Assembly: GCF_000021685.1 (NCBI RefSeq)
Contig: NC_011961.1
Span: forward strand, 124,001 to 188,000
Origin: Thermomicrobium roseum DSM 5159
GTDB taxonomy: Bacteria; Chloroflexota; Chloroflexia; Thermomicrobiales; Thermomicrobiaceae
Direction: 5' to 3'
Length of the DNA stretch: 64,000 nucleotides
In this document: piece after piece, positions 45,494 to 55,430 of the stretch
How the letters are laid out: every line of letters starts with the position of its first letter
Position numbering within the stretch: position 1 is the first letter of the stretch
Program-made: the position numbers and the translations under genes
The notes under the pieces: generated by a model
The model's database searches: none
What the model was told of the DNA's origin: nothing
Seen by the model: the letters and a program-made list of their open reading frames with translations, nothing else

Positions 45494-45636
45494 GAAGTAG
45501 CGATACGTCGGCGAGTGTCCGACGCACGGTTGCGCGAACGCTCCGGTGAGCGCGCACGGGAGCGCGGAAAGGGGGTAGTCGGAACGATGGCGCGCCACCG
45601 GTGCGGTTGGTTGGCGACTGGACAGGAGGGAAGCGG

Positions 45637-46041
45637 ATGCGAGTGGCCTATGTGTTCGCGACGCCGCGAGCGGCGAGCTACAAGCTGGGGCAGATGATCC
45701 TGCCCCAGCTCGAGGCGGGGACGCACGGGGTCGAGGTGGTCGGGATGTTCTTCTTCGACGACAACGTCTTCGTCCTGCGCGCTGGCGATCCGATCGGCGA
45801 GCGGCTGGCGCGGATCGCCCAGGGAAAGGGGATCCTGCTCATGATGTGCGACATGTGCGCGCTAGAGCGGCATCTGGCCGAGGGGCAGCCGCGCTGGTGC
45901 GATCCAGTGACTGGCCGCGGGCGGACCGAACCAGCGGAGATCCGTCCGGTCGGGACGGTCGCTGGCGTGCAGGTCGGCTGCTTCCCCGATCTCTACGCGG
46001 CGCTGGCGCAGAACCCACCCGATCAGGTGATCACGCTCTAG
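45637..46041 (+). CDS. DsrE/SaoD-like small protein
   Basis: This 134-residue protein starts at ATG 45637 behind GACAGGAGGG. It looks like a Rossmann-like DsrE-type domain (VAYVFATPRAASYKLGQMI, MFFFDDNVFVL), with a C..C pair in MMCDMCALE and a further Cys in VGCFPDLY. DsrE-like proteins carry sulfur or sense redox state. The shared operator with znuA suggests induction during metal limitation, possibly for metal or sulfur handling. The exact function is unknown. Confidence 0.65.
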   Translation: MRVAYVFATPRAASYKLGQMILPQLEAGTHGVEVVGMFFFDDNVFVLRAGDPIGERLARIAQGKGILLMMCDMCALERHLAEGQPRWCDPVTGRGRTEPAEIRPVGTVAGVQVGCFPDLYAALAQNPPDQVITL

Positions 46042-46120
46042 CGAGCATCTCGGCTGATCGACTAGCGGCACCCCCTCGCCTGCTGTGCCCGATCGGGGAC
46101 TTCCCGACCGGGCACGCGCG

Positions 46121-46516
46121 TCAGAGCCGGGCGCGCCGGCGCTCGAACTGGTAGAGGCCGGCCAGGATGGCCAATGTCGCCACCACGTGCATCAGGATGA
46201 GCAGGAAGCGTGTACCCGGCCGTTCGGTAGCGGCGAACGGCGGCACGAGCAGGACCGCGAAGACGACGAGCGCGACGATGAAGAAGATCAGGAAGGGGCG
46301 GCGAGTCCAGCGCCGGAGCAGCGCGTAGAAGGCGGTTCCGGCGAGCAACGGCACGATGGTGAGGATCACCACTTGCGGCAGTCCGATCTCGCTTTCCGGC
46401 TGGCCAGGTGGCTGGACACGCAGCGAGACCCCGACGGCGCGCGCGATCGCCCAGAGGACCGCATTGACGATCGCTGCCAGCACTGCTGCGACGACTCCAT
46501 ACCGCAGGAGCAGCAT
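46121..46516 (-). CDS. four-helix membrane protein (DUF6069-like)
   Basis: The ATG at 46516 follows GGAGGGATATC, giving 131 residues with four membrane helices and a Pro/Gly-rich outer loop (VQPPGQPESEIGLPQV). This is the layout of DUF6069-type proteins. No function is known. It is isolated, convergent with the DsrE-like gene and next to repeat cluster 3. Confidence 0.65.
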   Translation of the reverse strand: MLLLRYGVVAAVLAAIVNAVLWAIARAVGVSLRVQPPGQPESEIGLPQVVILTIVPLLAGTAFYALLRRWTRRPFLIFFIVALVVFAVLLVPPFAATERPGTRFLLILMHVVATLAILAGLYQFERRRARL

Positions 46517-46734
46517 GATATCCCTCCGTTTCCGATCTTCCGCTTTCCGAAAGGCAATGCCCAACCGGCATTCGCCGGAAGCGCAGGCAGGAGAACGAGA
46601 AAAAGATTATCATGTCCGGTCGATCGTGCAAGCTGGTGCCGACGAACGCGTGGCTTTCGGCAGGGTGCGTGATCAGCACTGTGCGAGGATCGCCGTTTGC
46701 CAGCCGGTGCTGCGCGCGCAGCACCCCCACGCCG

Positions 46735-47534
46735 GCGCGCGAGCCGATGGGGGTGCCGCATCGCCGAGCCGAGCGGCCAAGTGATCGCCCAGCACGGTAC
46801 CGGTCCTGCGCTCTCGACCAGTCAGATGCATGCCTCGGGGGTCGACCGCGCCGCAAGGCGCTCCACGCCTTGCCCCCACAGGGGAGACATCGCACTGCCT
46901 CCCACGGCCGGAGCTGGTCCCACGACGCTGCACACCAACGCCGCACCGATCGTCGAGCATCCGGTACTCCATCACCTCGGGGTCGGGCGCTGCCCGACCC
47001 ACCGGCCCGGGAGAGCCGGGAATCCAGGGCGGGCGCGGTGGGGAGCGTGTCACCGGGATCGTCAACGCCCACGGTTGGGTGCCACCGTGTTTGCCGCGCC
47101 TGTGGCGCGGTCGGGCGCGGCAGCGCCTCGCCCCGACAGGAGTGGGCGGCGCGTCGCCGGTCGGGCATCCATTTGCCACGGTGGGGGGCCCGCCCATGCT
47201 GTAGGGATCAGGCACTGCCTGACCCGCTGGCCCGGGAGGGCCGGTAATCCCCTGGTGGGGCGCTGGTCACGGTGCCGCTGGGATCGCCGAGGCGGCCGAT
47301 ACACGTCACGAGGGGCTGCCGCGCCGCAAGGCGACGGGCGCGGCACACTGCACCCCTACACCGGTTGGGCGAGCATCCCCAGCAGGGCCCATGCGTGCCA
47401 CGGTTCGGTGGTGCGCCGACCGCCTTGTAGGGGTCGGGCGTTGCCCGACCCGCCGGCCCGGGGAGGGCTGGGCATGACCGACCATGGGTGCGGTGTCCAG
47501 CGCACGGTCCGTCCTACCAGGGCCAGCGGTCACG
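46735..47534 (+). repeat. repeat cluster 3 / left arm of the inverted repeat around the nos operon
   Basis: This 0.8-kb block contains A/B-type double hairpins near 46978, 47090, 47202, 47318 and 47426; some carry the variant GGGTCGGGC-GCT-GCCCGACCC. The whole block recurs in inverted orientation at 54411-55430 with long stretches of near identity, including the DNA between the hairpins. The two copies lie on either side of the nos genes. Confidence 0.88.
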
Positions 47535-47722
47535 GTGTGCGCGACCATGCTACTGGCCTGTCGAACCCTCCGTGTGTCCTCCGGCGGGCTCGGTACCCCG
47601 AGGCCGGCGTGCGGCAGGGGGCCGACCCGAGCAGCGCGTTCCTCCGGGGGAACCGCGAAGGCGCGAGCAGCCGGGGGCTGCTCCGGGTGTTCGGCTCCTG
47701 TCGCTGCCCCCGTGTTTCTGGC

Positions 47723-48175
47723 CTAGCGGGGGCGCTGAAGCGGCCGAGCGAGCAGTTCGTCCCAGGTCACCAGCTCACCGCCGAGTTCGCGCTGCTGCGC
47801 CTCGGCCATGCTCGGGTCGGCGAAGGCCGCGATCCCCCAACCCATCGGCGAGCGGACACCGGAACTCACCAGGTAGCGGGCGGCGGGCGCATCCATCCAG
47901 GTTTGGCTCTCGAAATCGTGCACCCAGATGGCTGCCCATGCGGGGGAATACTTCTGTCGATAGGTGAGCAGGCAGCCGATGTCGTCGAAGAGCGTCGTAT
48001 CGCCGTTCGCCGTCGCGGCAGCAGCCGCAAAACGCCGATCGGAGATGATCATCCCGCACTCGCTGCAGACATCGCGCCCGAGGCGGATCTCCGGTGGGGT
48101 GAGCGCTTTCTGACGCCGGCATGCTCCTGCCGAGAGGCTTCCCAAGAGCACCATGAGAAACAGCCGACGGGTCAT
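47723..48175 (-). CDS. nosL: NosL copper-chaperone lipoprotein
   Basis: This 150-residue protein has a lipoprotein signal ending SAGAC19 and the NosL copper site CSECGM (C37, C40, M42). It also has the FDDIGCLLTY region and a Met/Trp-containing C-terminal part (SPMGWGI). NosL delivers Cu(I) for assembly of the CuZ centre of N2O reductase. Its start overlaps the stop of nosY by 4 bp. Confidence 0.93.
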   Translation of the reverse strand: MTRRLFLMVLLGSLSAGACRRQKALTPPEIRLGRDVCSECGMIISDRRFAAAAATANGDTTLFDDIGCLLTYRQKYSPAWAAIWVHDFESQTWMDAPAARYLVSSGVRSPMGWGIAAFADPSMAEAQQRELGGELVTWDELLARPLQRPR

Positions 48176-48999
48176 CGCGACACCTCCCGGCGCAGAACGA
48201 TGTAGGCGAAACCGGTGCCCGCGGCGATCCAGAGAAGGAGCGTCGTTGGCAGCAAGATCCAGAGACTGGCCCCGAACCGCTCGTCAGCATAGAGCCCGGC
48301 CGGTCCGAGCAACTCCAAGGTGCCAGCGAGCAAGCGCAATGCGGCGATACGATAGGTCTCCACCGGGTTGCCCAGCGCGATGGCTAGGAGCCAAGCTGGG
48401 GGGAGACGGACAGCCAGCGCAGTTCCCATGAGCCCCAAGTCGCCGAGCAGGACGAGGAGGAGCCAGGCACCGAGGCCCAGGCTCACGGCAGTGCTGGTGC
48501 GGGCACAGCGACTGGAGAGCAAGAGCCCAAGCGCGAGGGAAGCCCACGCCAGGAGCACGGTCAAGCCGGCCAGGGCGAGGAAGGCGAACGGATCGGTGGC
48601 GCCAACGAGGAGGAGCACGACGGAACTCGCCCCGAAGCCGACGAGAACGGCGGCCGCCAGCGCTGCTCCCATGCCCAGCGCCTTGGCCAGAAAGAAGGTC
48701 GCAGTGCTGACCGGCTGCGTCAGCCAGAACTCGAGCGCGCCCCGCTCCCGGTCTCCCGCGATAGCCAGCGCTCCCAGCGTGATCCCCATCAAGGGGACGA
48801 GCAGGAGCATGAGGTTGACGAGACTAGCGGCTGTACGCCCGAAGCCGCTGACCGGGCTGGCAGCGCCGGTCAGGGAAACGAGCAGCGACAGAGCGAGACT
48901 CAGGATAAGGAGCGCGAGCGCATCGGCGATGAACCAGCGGTTGCGGAACGCATCGCGGAGCTCTTTCTGGGCCAGGACGACGAACGCCTTACCACCCAT
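48172..48999 (-). CDS. nosY: NosY ABC permease
   Basis: The start is ATG 48999 with GGAGGCC just upstream, giving 275 residues. It has six membrane helices and the ABC-2 pattern (QKELRDAFRNRWF at the N-terminus, GDRERGALEFWLTQPVS loop). NosY pairs with the NosF ATPase and the NosD beta-helix protein for CuZ maturation. It overlaps the NosDF gene by 11 bp. Confidence 0.92.
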   Translation of the reverse strand: MGGKAFVVLAQKELRDAFRNRWFIADALALLILSLALSLLVSLTGAASPVSGFGRTAASLVNLMLLLVPLMGITLGALAIAGDRERGALEFWLTQPVSTATFFLAKALGMGAALAAAVLVGFGASSVVLLLVGATDPFAFLALAGLTVLLAWASLALGLLLSSRCARTSTAVSLGLGAWLLLVLLGDLGLMGTALAVRLPPAWLLAIALGNPVETYRIAALRLLAGTLELLGPAGLYADERFGASLWILLPTTLLLWIAAGTGFAYIVLRREVSR

Positions 49000-51340
49000 C
49001 GGAGGCCTCCAAGCGGAAGTCGCGGACGCGGATACCGACGCGGGCAAGCAGGAAGAAAGGCTCGGCTTTGCGATCCCGAGTGACGAGGACACGCACCTCG
49101 TGGCCCACGCGGTAGGCGAGGAAGCCGTGCGCGCTCAAAAGGTGCGTCGCTGGCTGCAACGCTTCTTCCTCCAGCTGGAGGACGAGGAGTTGCTGCACAT
49201 CCTGCTTCGGCTGGAAGACCGACCGCGACTCCGCAACGAGGTGACCGTCTTGCAAGCGGAGGACGCGGGTAGCCAACCGCCAGACATCGTCCGGCCGGTG
49301 AGAGGCGAAAACGATGGTCCGCCCCTCGTCGCGCAATCGCTCCAGCACGGCTAAGAGATCCTCGCGGGCGGTGGCATCGAGGTTGGCGGTCGGTTCGTCG
49401 AGCAAGAGCAGTGGGGGATCAGCGATGGTGGCGAGGACGAGCGCCAGGCGCTGCTGCATCCCGCCGGAGAGGGTGCGCATCGGCTGGTGCCAGGCCTGCT
49501 CGAGACCGAAGGTTCTCAGTCGTTCCCAGGCGCGCTCGAGCGGTTCACCGCGCAACTGGGCGATCGTGGTCACCAATTCCCCGACCGGCAGATCGAGCAG
49601 CGGCAGCTGCTGCGGCACGTAGCCGATGCGCGCCCGCACAGCCGGGCCATCGCGGAGAGGCGAGCGACCGAAGACGGAAACCGTTCCCTCGTAGTTGGTT
49701 CGCCCGAGCAAGCAACGCAGGATGGTCGTCTTCCCTGCCCCGTTCGGCCCCCAGAGCGCGACCGCCTCACCGGGCTGAACCGCGAAGCTCACCCCGTCCA
49801 GCACCATGCGTTCCCCATAACGCTTGCGGAGCTGGTTGACCTGGATCACCGGTGCGACCGCGGCGATCTCCTGCTCGAGATCGGCCTGCTCGGGGGCGAG
49901 GCAGGAGATGGTGGACGTCGAGGCGGCTGGCGCTCCGGCCAGAGCGAGCGCCGGGCGTGGCCGTCGGAACGCCACAAGGAGCGGTAGCAAGGCGAGCCCG
50001 AGAACACCCAGGGAGAGGAATGCCCGGTAAGGGGCTGGAGCTGGCGCGTCCCAGGGAACAGCCGGCCAGGGTGTCGCGGCGACCAGCGGGGATGGATCGG
50101 CCAGTCGTGGTGGCGGCTGGAAGAGCGGGACAGCTCGAGCGGCGAGATCGAGTGCCATCGCCGCGATGCTGAAGCGGAAGAAGGCGAGGAGCGGCGCGCG
50201 ATCAGTGAGCGCGCTGGAGAGTGCCCGGCTCTCGTACGGGAGGTCACCGATGCCGTCGCGGTCGGCATCGTAGCCGGCATAGTCGCTCCAGAAATTCCCG
50301 CGTCCGTTTTCCTCCCAGGAGAGATGCTGGAGCGTCCCGCCACCTTGCGGAACAGCCTGCTCGATGTTCTCGAGCATCGTATTGCCGGCGATCACGTTGC
50401 GGCGAGTCGCCGGGCTGACGAGGAGCCCGATATCATTGTAGGCGATCCAGTTCCCGCTGATCCGATTGACGACGTTTTCGGAGATCGGGGAGTTGTCGAT
50501 ATAAAGGCCGACTCGATTACGCAGCATCAGGTTTCCTTCCACCAGGGCCCCATCCGTCTCCTTGAGCGCGAGCCCGTGCCCGGAGGGGCCGCGGTTGTGC
50601 AGGAAGACGTTGCCGCGAACGGTCATGCGTGCGCCGTACATGAGGTAGAGGCCGACCGAGTTATCGCGCAGGACGTTGCGCTCGATCGTGCTGTCGTTGG
50701 AGTACATGAAATGAATGCCGTAACGGCCGCGCTCGACCAGGTTGCCCTCCACGAGCGTCCCGTCAGAATACCAGACCAGCACGTCCCGGCTGTCCTGCAC
50801 ATGATTGCCGACGACGCGGGCACGTGGGCTGTACCAGAGCTTGATCCCGTCACCGCGTTGTGGTTCGGGAAGTGGTTTGCCGACGACGAGATTTTCTTGC
50901 ACGAGTCCGTCGGGTGCATCGAGCAGCTGGATACCGAAGAGGCTGTCGAGCACCCGGTTGCCGATGATGCGCGCCTGCGCTGCCGTGACCAGGATCCCGG
51001 AATCCTCGCGGTCGTGGCTGGTGCCGCTGCCGCGGACCACGAACCCCTCGAGATGCACCTCCGGCGCTGCCACGTGGACGACGGTGCTTCTTCCACCGCC
51101 GTCGATGATCGGCCAGTCCTCGCCGAGCAGCGTCACGGGGCGATCGATCACCAGCGGCCCAGGATAGTACCCACCGCGCACGCGAATCACTGCGCCAGCC
51201 GGTGCCGCGGCGATCGCGGCCGCGAGATCGCGCTGTGGGCAGTCCGGGCAGACGAGAATCTCCCCGGGACTGGTGGCCTGAACCGGGGCGAGTGGCGTCA
51301 GCAGGAGCGCGAGTGCTGCAGCGAGGACGAACCGTCGCAT
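48989..51340 (-). CDS. nosDF: NosD-NosF fusion: periplasmic beta-helix joined to cytoplasmic ABC ATPase
   Basis: I set the start at ATG 51340, giving 783 residues. A Sec-type signal peptide is followed by a right-handed beta-helix with repeated strand turns (residues about 40-430; ERNVLRDNSVGLYLMYGA and similar), as in NosD. Residues about 440-500 include two hydrophobic stretches, the last (AFLSLGVLGLALLPLLVAF) suited to cross the membrane. Residues about 540-780 are a full ATPase: GPNGAGKTT, a LSGGMQQR signature, LLLLDEPTANLD and SHRPDD. NosD and NosF are normally separate proteins. The fusion ties the outer and inner parts of the NosDFY complex into one chain. Confidence 0.92.
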   Translation of the reverse strand: MRRFVLAAALALLLTPLAPVQATSPGEILVCPDCPQRDLAAAIAAAPAGAVIRVRGGYYPGPLVIDRPVTLLGEDWPIIDGGGRSTVVHVAAPEVHLEGFVVRGSGTSHDREDSGILVTAAQARIIGNRVLDSLFGIQLLDAPDGLVQENLVVGKPLPEPQRGDGIKLWYSPRARVVGNHVQDSRDVLVWYSDGTLVEGNLVERGRYGIHFMYSNDSTIERNVLRDNSVGLYLMYGARMTVRGNVFLHNRGPSGHGLALKETDGALVEGNLMLRNRVGLYIDNSPISENVVNRISGNWIAYNDIGLLVSPATRRNVIAGNTMLENIEQAVPQGGGTLQHLSWEENGRGNFWSDYAGYDADRDGIGDLPYESRALSSALTDRAPLLAFFRFSIAAMALDLAARAVPLFQPPPRLADPSPLVAATPWPAVPWDAPAPAPYRAFLSLGVLGLALLPLLVAFRRPRPALALAGAPAASTSTISCLAPEQADLEQEIAAVAPVIQVNQLRKRYGERMVLDGVSFAVQPGEAVALWGPNGAGKTTILRCLLGRTNYEGTVSVFGRSPLRDGPAVRARIGYVPQQLPLLDLPVGELVTTIAQLRGEPLERAWERLRTFGLEQAWHQPMRTLSGGMQQRLALVLATIADPPLLLLDEPTANLDATAREDLLAVLERLRDEGRTIVFASHRPDDVWRLATRVLRLQDGHLVAESRSVFQPKQDVQQLLVLQLEEEALQPATHLLSAHGFLAYRVGHEVRVLVTRDRKAEPFFLLARVGIRVRDFRLEASDGW

Positions 51341-51344
51341 CGTC

Positions 51345-51980
51345 TCACCCCCGTTGCGCTGGCCCGCGCAGGCGAGCGATGATGCCGACCAGCGCGCTCG
51401 CAGCGGCGAGCACGGCGAGGTAGAGTCCGCTATCGAAGCGGGTCTCCACCACGAACTGCCCGACGCGACCCGTCCCGAACACCGGTGGCGTGAAGGGTCG
51501 GATGGCGCTGGAGAGCGCAGCGTGCGGGTCGAGGTGGTGCCCGAAGTACCAGAGCCAGTACTGCAGGTCAGCGACGAAGACCAGTGGGAAGATGACGACG
51601 AGGATAGCCAGGAGGGCGGTCCAGCGGCGCCGGAGGAGACCAGCGAGGAGCGCCACCAGGGCGAGCGCGAGGACGCCGTAGGGGGCGATCGCACGCTCGA
51701 AGGGGGCAGCATCCTCCAGCTTCATCATTCCGATGTAGTGGTTGAGGCCGTTGACCTCTTGCACGTCGCCGGTCAGCTTGGTGAGAGAGATCCACACGCG
51801 GAGTCCGCCCGGGTATTGAGGGGCGAGCAAGGTCATATGCCAGTAGGGAAGGGAGAGCGAAAGCGCGAGCGCTGCCGCTGCGAGGAAGAACGGGATACGA
51901 TCGCCGATGCGCGCAACTACTCGCGCGATCGCTTGGCTGATACCGGCTTGGGCTGGGGCCCGAACGGTGATGCCGGTCAT
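51345..51980 (-). CDS. NosB-like membrane protein
   Basis: The ATG at 51980 follows GAAAGGATCGG, giving 211 residues with four or five membrane helices, and outer loops with NGLNHYIGMMKL and ADLQYWLWYFGHHLDP. It lies directly downstream of nosZ, the place of nosB in clade II nos clusters, and has similar size and topology. The His/Met-containing loops could contact heme, copper or quinone, but nothing is proven. It is 4 bp before nosDF in the same operon. Confidence 0.7.
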   Translation of the reverse strand: MTGITVRAPAQAGISQAIARVVARIGDRIPFFLAAAALALSLSLPYWHMTLLAPQYPGGLRVWISLTKLTGDVQEVNGLNHYIGMMKLEDAAPFERAIAPYGVLALALVALLAGLLRRRWTALLAILVVIFPLVFVADLQYWLWYFGHHLDPHAALSSAIRPFTPPVFGTGRVGQFVVETRFDSGLYLAVLAAASALVGIIARLRGPAQRG

Positions 51981-52068
51981 GGTTCCGATCCTTTCTCGAC
52001 TCGATGGTTTGCCTGTTACCGGTCGAAGTGGGGCTGAGGGAAATTCCCTCAGCCCCACCGCTGCGGGA

Positions 52069-54096
52069 TCAGGTCGGCTTCACCAGGAAGTAGCCCATCA
52101 TCTCGAGATGCAGGGCGGAGCAGAACTCCGTGCAGTAGAACGGGAAGGTGCCTGGGATATCGGCCTTGAAGCGGATGGTCTGCGTCTCGCCCGGCTCGAG
52201 ACTGAGGTTGATGTTGTAGCCACCGAGGGCGAACCCGTGCGTGGCATCCTTAGCACGCTCGATGTTGGTGAGGTGCCAGATCACCTCGTCCCCCTGCTCC
52301 ACCTCGATCAGATCGGGACGAATCTGGCTGCGCAGGAGCACACCCCAGATCTCGACCGTCTTGCCGCGGCGCTCGATCCGCTCCTCGCCGACCTTGAGCA
52401 CGGCGTTGGGATCGGTGCTTTGCGTGTGCGGATTCCAGCCGACCTCGGGATAAATCTCCCACGACTTGATCCGCTCCCGCTTGATAATCTGGGCGTAGTG
52501 CGGTTCGCCGATACCGATCGGGCAGTCGTAGAGGACTCGCATCGGCTGATTCGGGGCGATCGAGACCAGTTGCGCATTCTGCGGCAGAAGCGGCCCGAGG
52601 CTGGCGTAACGATCGACCGACCACTTGTTGTGGACGACCAGGAAGCGACCGGCCGGCTTGGTCGTATCTCCCTCGACAGCGGCCAAGTGGCCGATGTTGT
52701 ACTGCACCGGTAGCTTCTCGACGAGCTTCCAGCCATCGTCACGATATGGCTTGCCGAGTGCCCACTTCGCCACGGCGCTGTCCAGGAACAAGCTCGTGTA
52801 GGCGTAACCCTGGTCGTCGAACTGGGTATGGAGCGGACCGAGCCCCAGCTCCACCTGTGCTTCCACACACTGCTCGAACGGCAAGACGGGAATGCCATAC
52901 TCGTCGGTATCCCACTGGCCAGCCTGGATCGCTTGCTGGATCTTGGCGAAGCTGTAGACCGTCACGTGCGGATCGAGCTTCCCGGCCACGACGATGTAGT
53001 CCCCACCTGGCGTCACGTCTACACCGTGCGGGCTCTTCGGCTCCGGGATCAGGAAGAGAACGCCTTCCTTCGCTGCGACGTCCATCCGGATGACCTTGAA
53101 ACCGTTGATCTCCTCGTACTTGCCGGCCGCGATGACCTCTTCTGCCTTCTTCCAGTTGACGACGTGGAGATAGTCCATGTCGCGCTGGGTCGTCGCGATC
53201 TCCAGGGCTGGCCGGCCTTCGGCGATACCCGGAATCGCGAGTTCCGTGTTGATCGAGTTCCAGAAGGCCCAACCGTGAGACGGTCCCTTGCCGGCATCGG
53301 CTAGGTCATGCCAGTAGGGCGGCGTCTCGATCGCGAACGACTGCTCGGGGACGATGCGGCCCTTCTGCCGATCGAACTTCCAGAACGTGAGGACGCCGCG
53401 ATACTTTTCCTTGTACTCGGTGATCGGCGCGTAGACGCCCCCCAGCGGCACCGAGTACTGGTCGGCCTCCAGCACGTACTCGGTGTTCGGAGTGACGAAG
53501 CAGCCGCCGTGCTCGTTCACCAGAAGCGGGTTCTTGACGATCTGCTTCGTCTCGAAATCGCGCAGGTCGATGACAGCGACGCGACCGTTCGCCTTGTCGT
53601 TGATGAACAGGAACTCGCCGTCGTACTCCCCGTTCGTCTCGCTCAAGGCTGGATGATGGGTATCGCCCCAGAGAATCGGTTTACCGTGGAAGTACCCGCC
53701 CTCGAGGACCTCATTCGTGTACCCGCCGTAGCCATAGCCCTGCCAGGGCTCGGGGGTGAAGACCGCGATCACCTTGAGGAGCCGCATCGAGGGGAGACCG
53801 TGTACGAGCACCTGGCCACCGTGGCCGGTGGAGGAGAACATCAGGTACTCGTCGTACTTCCCGGAGGGAACATACGTCATGAGCGCGGCCGTCACGTCCT
53901 CCGGTGTCAGCTGCCGTGCCTTGATGATCTCGTCGGCGCTCGCCCCCAGCTTGGGTGTTTCTTCTTTGCGCTGGAAGACACTGCAACTGGCCAGCAACGC
54001 ACCCGCCGAAAGACCAGCCGCGGTTCCCAGAAGGCCGCGCCGACTCACCTTACGCTGACCGATCGAGGACGGTGGTCGATCCTGTCGTTCAGCCAT
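52069..54096 (-). CDS. nosZ: nitrous oxide reductase
   Basis: The start is ATG 54096 behind GAGGAGGATCG, giving 675 residues. The signal is twin-arginine-like (SRR at 18-20, then a hydrophobic stretch ending in AGALLASC). The seven-bladed propeller carries the CuZ histidines, starting with DTHHP (H147/H148) and later HGGC, SHGW, PHGVD and HTQ. The C-terminal cupredoxin has the CuA ligands C655, C659, H663 and M666 (CTEFC...H..M). It reduces N2O to N2 outside the membrane. The operon layout resembles clade II, though most clade II enzymes use Sec signals. Confidence 0.96.
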   Translation of the reverse strand: MAERQDRPPSSIGQRKVSRRGLLGTAAGLSAGALLASCSVFQRKEETPKLGASADEIIKARQLTPEDVTAALMTYVPSGKYDEYLMFSSTGHGGQVLVHGLPSMRLLKVIAVFTPEPWQGYGYGGYTNEVLEGGYFHGKPILWGDTHHPALSETNGEYDGEFLFINDKANGRVAVIDLRDFETKQIVKNPLLVNEHGGCFVTPNTEYVLEADQYSVPLGGVYAPITEYKEKYRGVLTFWKFDRQKGRIVPEQSFAIETPPYWHDLADAGKGPSHGWAFWNSINTELAIPGIAEGRPALEIATTQRDMDYLHVVNWKKAEEVIAAGKYEEINGFKVIRMDVAAKEGVLFLIPEPKSPHGVDVTPGGDYIVVAGKLDPHVTVYSFAKIQQAIQAGQWDTDEYGIPVLPFEQCVEAQVELGLGPLHTQFDDQGYAYTSLFLDSAVAKWALGKPYRDDGWKLVEKLPVQYNIGHLAAVEGDTTKPAGRFLVVHNKWSVDRYASLGPLLPQNAQLVSIAPNQPMRVLYDCPIGIGEPHYAQIIKRERIKSWEIYPEVGWNPHTQSTDPNAVLKVGEERIERRGKTVEIWGVLLRSQIRPDLIEVEQGDEVIWHLTNIERAKDATHGFALGGYNINLSLEPGETQTIRFKADIPGTFPFYCTEFCSALHLEMMGYFLVKPT

Positions 54097-54410
54097 CGTC
54101 GATCCTCCTCGACTCATCCGGTGCGGTCCTTGCCGCTCCTCGTTCCCGTTTTCAGTCTCGTCGGGGAACGACGGAGCGAACACGCCCAGGCGGGTAGTTT
54201 CGCGACTCTCCAACCGGGGAGTCTCTTCCTACCCGAACGGGTAGGAGCCGAGCGCAAGGCGACTGCTCACGATGTGGCGAGCGAACGTGATGCAGCGGGA
54301 TCTCGCTGTCTGCAGTGTCAGCGCGTCGGTCGGAGCGACGCGGCACGTCGTCCACCGGCGCGGCACGCACTGGATGGGCCGACCGTTGGCGCGGTCACCA
54401 GTCGCCCGCG

Positions 54411-55430
54411 GCGTGACTGCTGGCCCCGGTAGGACGGACCGTGCGCTGGACACCGCACGCCCATTCCCGGCCCTTCGGGCCGGCGGGTCGGGCGGCGCCT
54501 GAGCCCGACACAGGGAGTCGGCAGCGCCGAACCGTGGCAAGTATCGGGCTACAGGGGATGGACCGCGCAACCGGTGCCAGGGCGATGCGCTGCGTCGCCT
54601 GACCACCCCACCGGCTCGGCGACCTGGGCGGCAATCATCCTCACGGCCATGTCGCTCGGCATTGTGGGCATCCGGCCACGCCGCACGCCCATTCCCGGCC
54701 CTTCGGGCCGGCGGGTCGGGCAACGCCCGACCCCTACAAGGCAGACAGCGCACCGCCGAACCGCGGCGCGCATGGGCCCTGCTGGGGATGCTCGCCCAAC
54801 CGGTGCAGGGGCGCGGTGTGCCGCGCCCGTCGCCTTGCGGCACGGCAGCCCCTCGTGACGTGTATCGGCCGCCTCGGCGATCCCAGCGGCACCGTGACCA
54901 GCGCCCCACCAGGGGATTGCCGGCCCTGCCAAGCCAGCGGGTCAGGCAGCGCCTGACCCCTACAGCATGGGCGGGCCGCCCACCCGTGGCAAATGGATGC
55001 CCGACCGGCGATGCGCCGCCCACCCCTGTCGGGGCGAGGCGCTGCCGCACCCAACCGCGCCACAGGCGCGGCAAACACGGTGGCACCCAACCGTGGGCGT
55101 TGACGATCCCGGTGACACGCTCCCCACTGCGCCCGCCCTGGATTGCCGGTCCTCCCGGGCCGGCGGGGCAGGCAGCGCCCGACCCCGAGGTGATGGGGAT
55201 ACCGGGTGCTCGACGATCGGTGCGGCGTTGGTGTGCAGCGTCGTGGGACCAGCTCCGGCCGTGGGGGGCGGTACGGTGTCTCCCCTGTGGGGGCGAGGCG
55301 TGGAGCACCTTGCGGCGCGGTCGACCCCCGAGGCATGCATCTGACTGGTCGGGAGCGCAGGACCGGTGCCGTGCTGGTCGGTCACCTGGCCGGGCTGCTC
55401 GGCGCTGCAGCAGCCTCATCGGCTCGCGCG
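54411..55430 (-). repeat. repeat cluster 4 / right arm of the inverted repeat around the nos operon
   Basis: Read on the minus strand, this block matches 46735-47534 nearly throughout. It has an extra segment of about 228 bp: the words CCATTCCCGGCCC and CTTCGGGCCGGCGG occur twice, near 54470 and 54698, as if one repeat unit had duplicated. A/B-type double hairpins recur at about 100-bp spacing. It separates nosZ from the uracil-DNA glycosylase gene. Confidence 0.88.

Noticed and set aside
46735..55430. Composite transposon carrying nos
   Set aside because: No transposase or insertion-sequence ends are visible in the arms; the inverted repeats are built from palindromic elements, so a transposon cannot be claimed.
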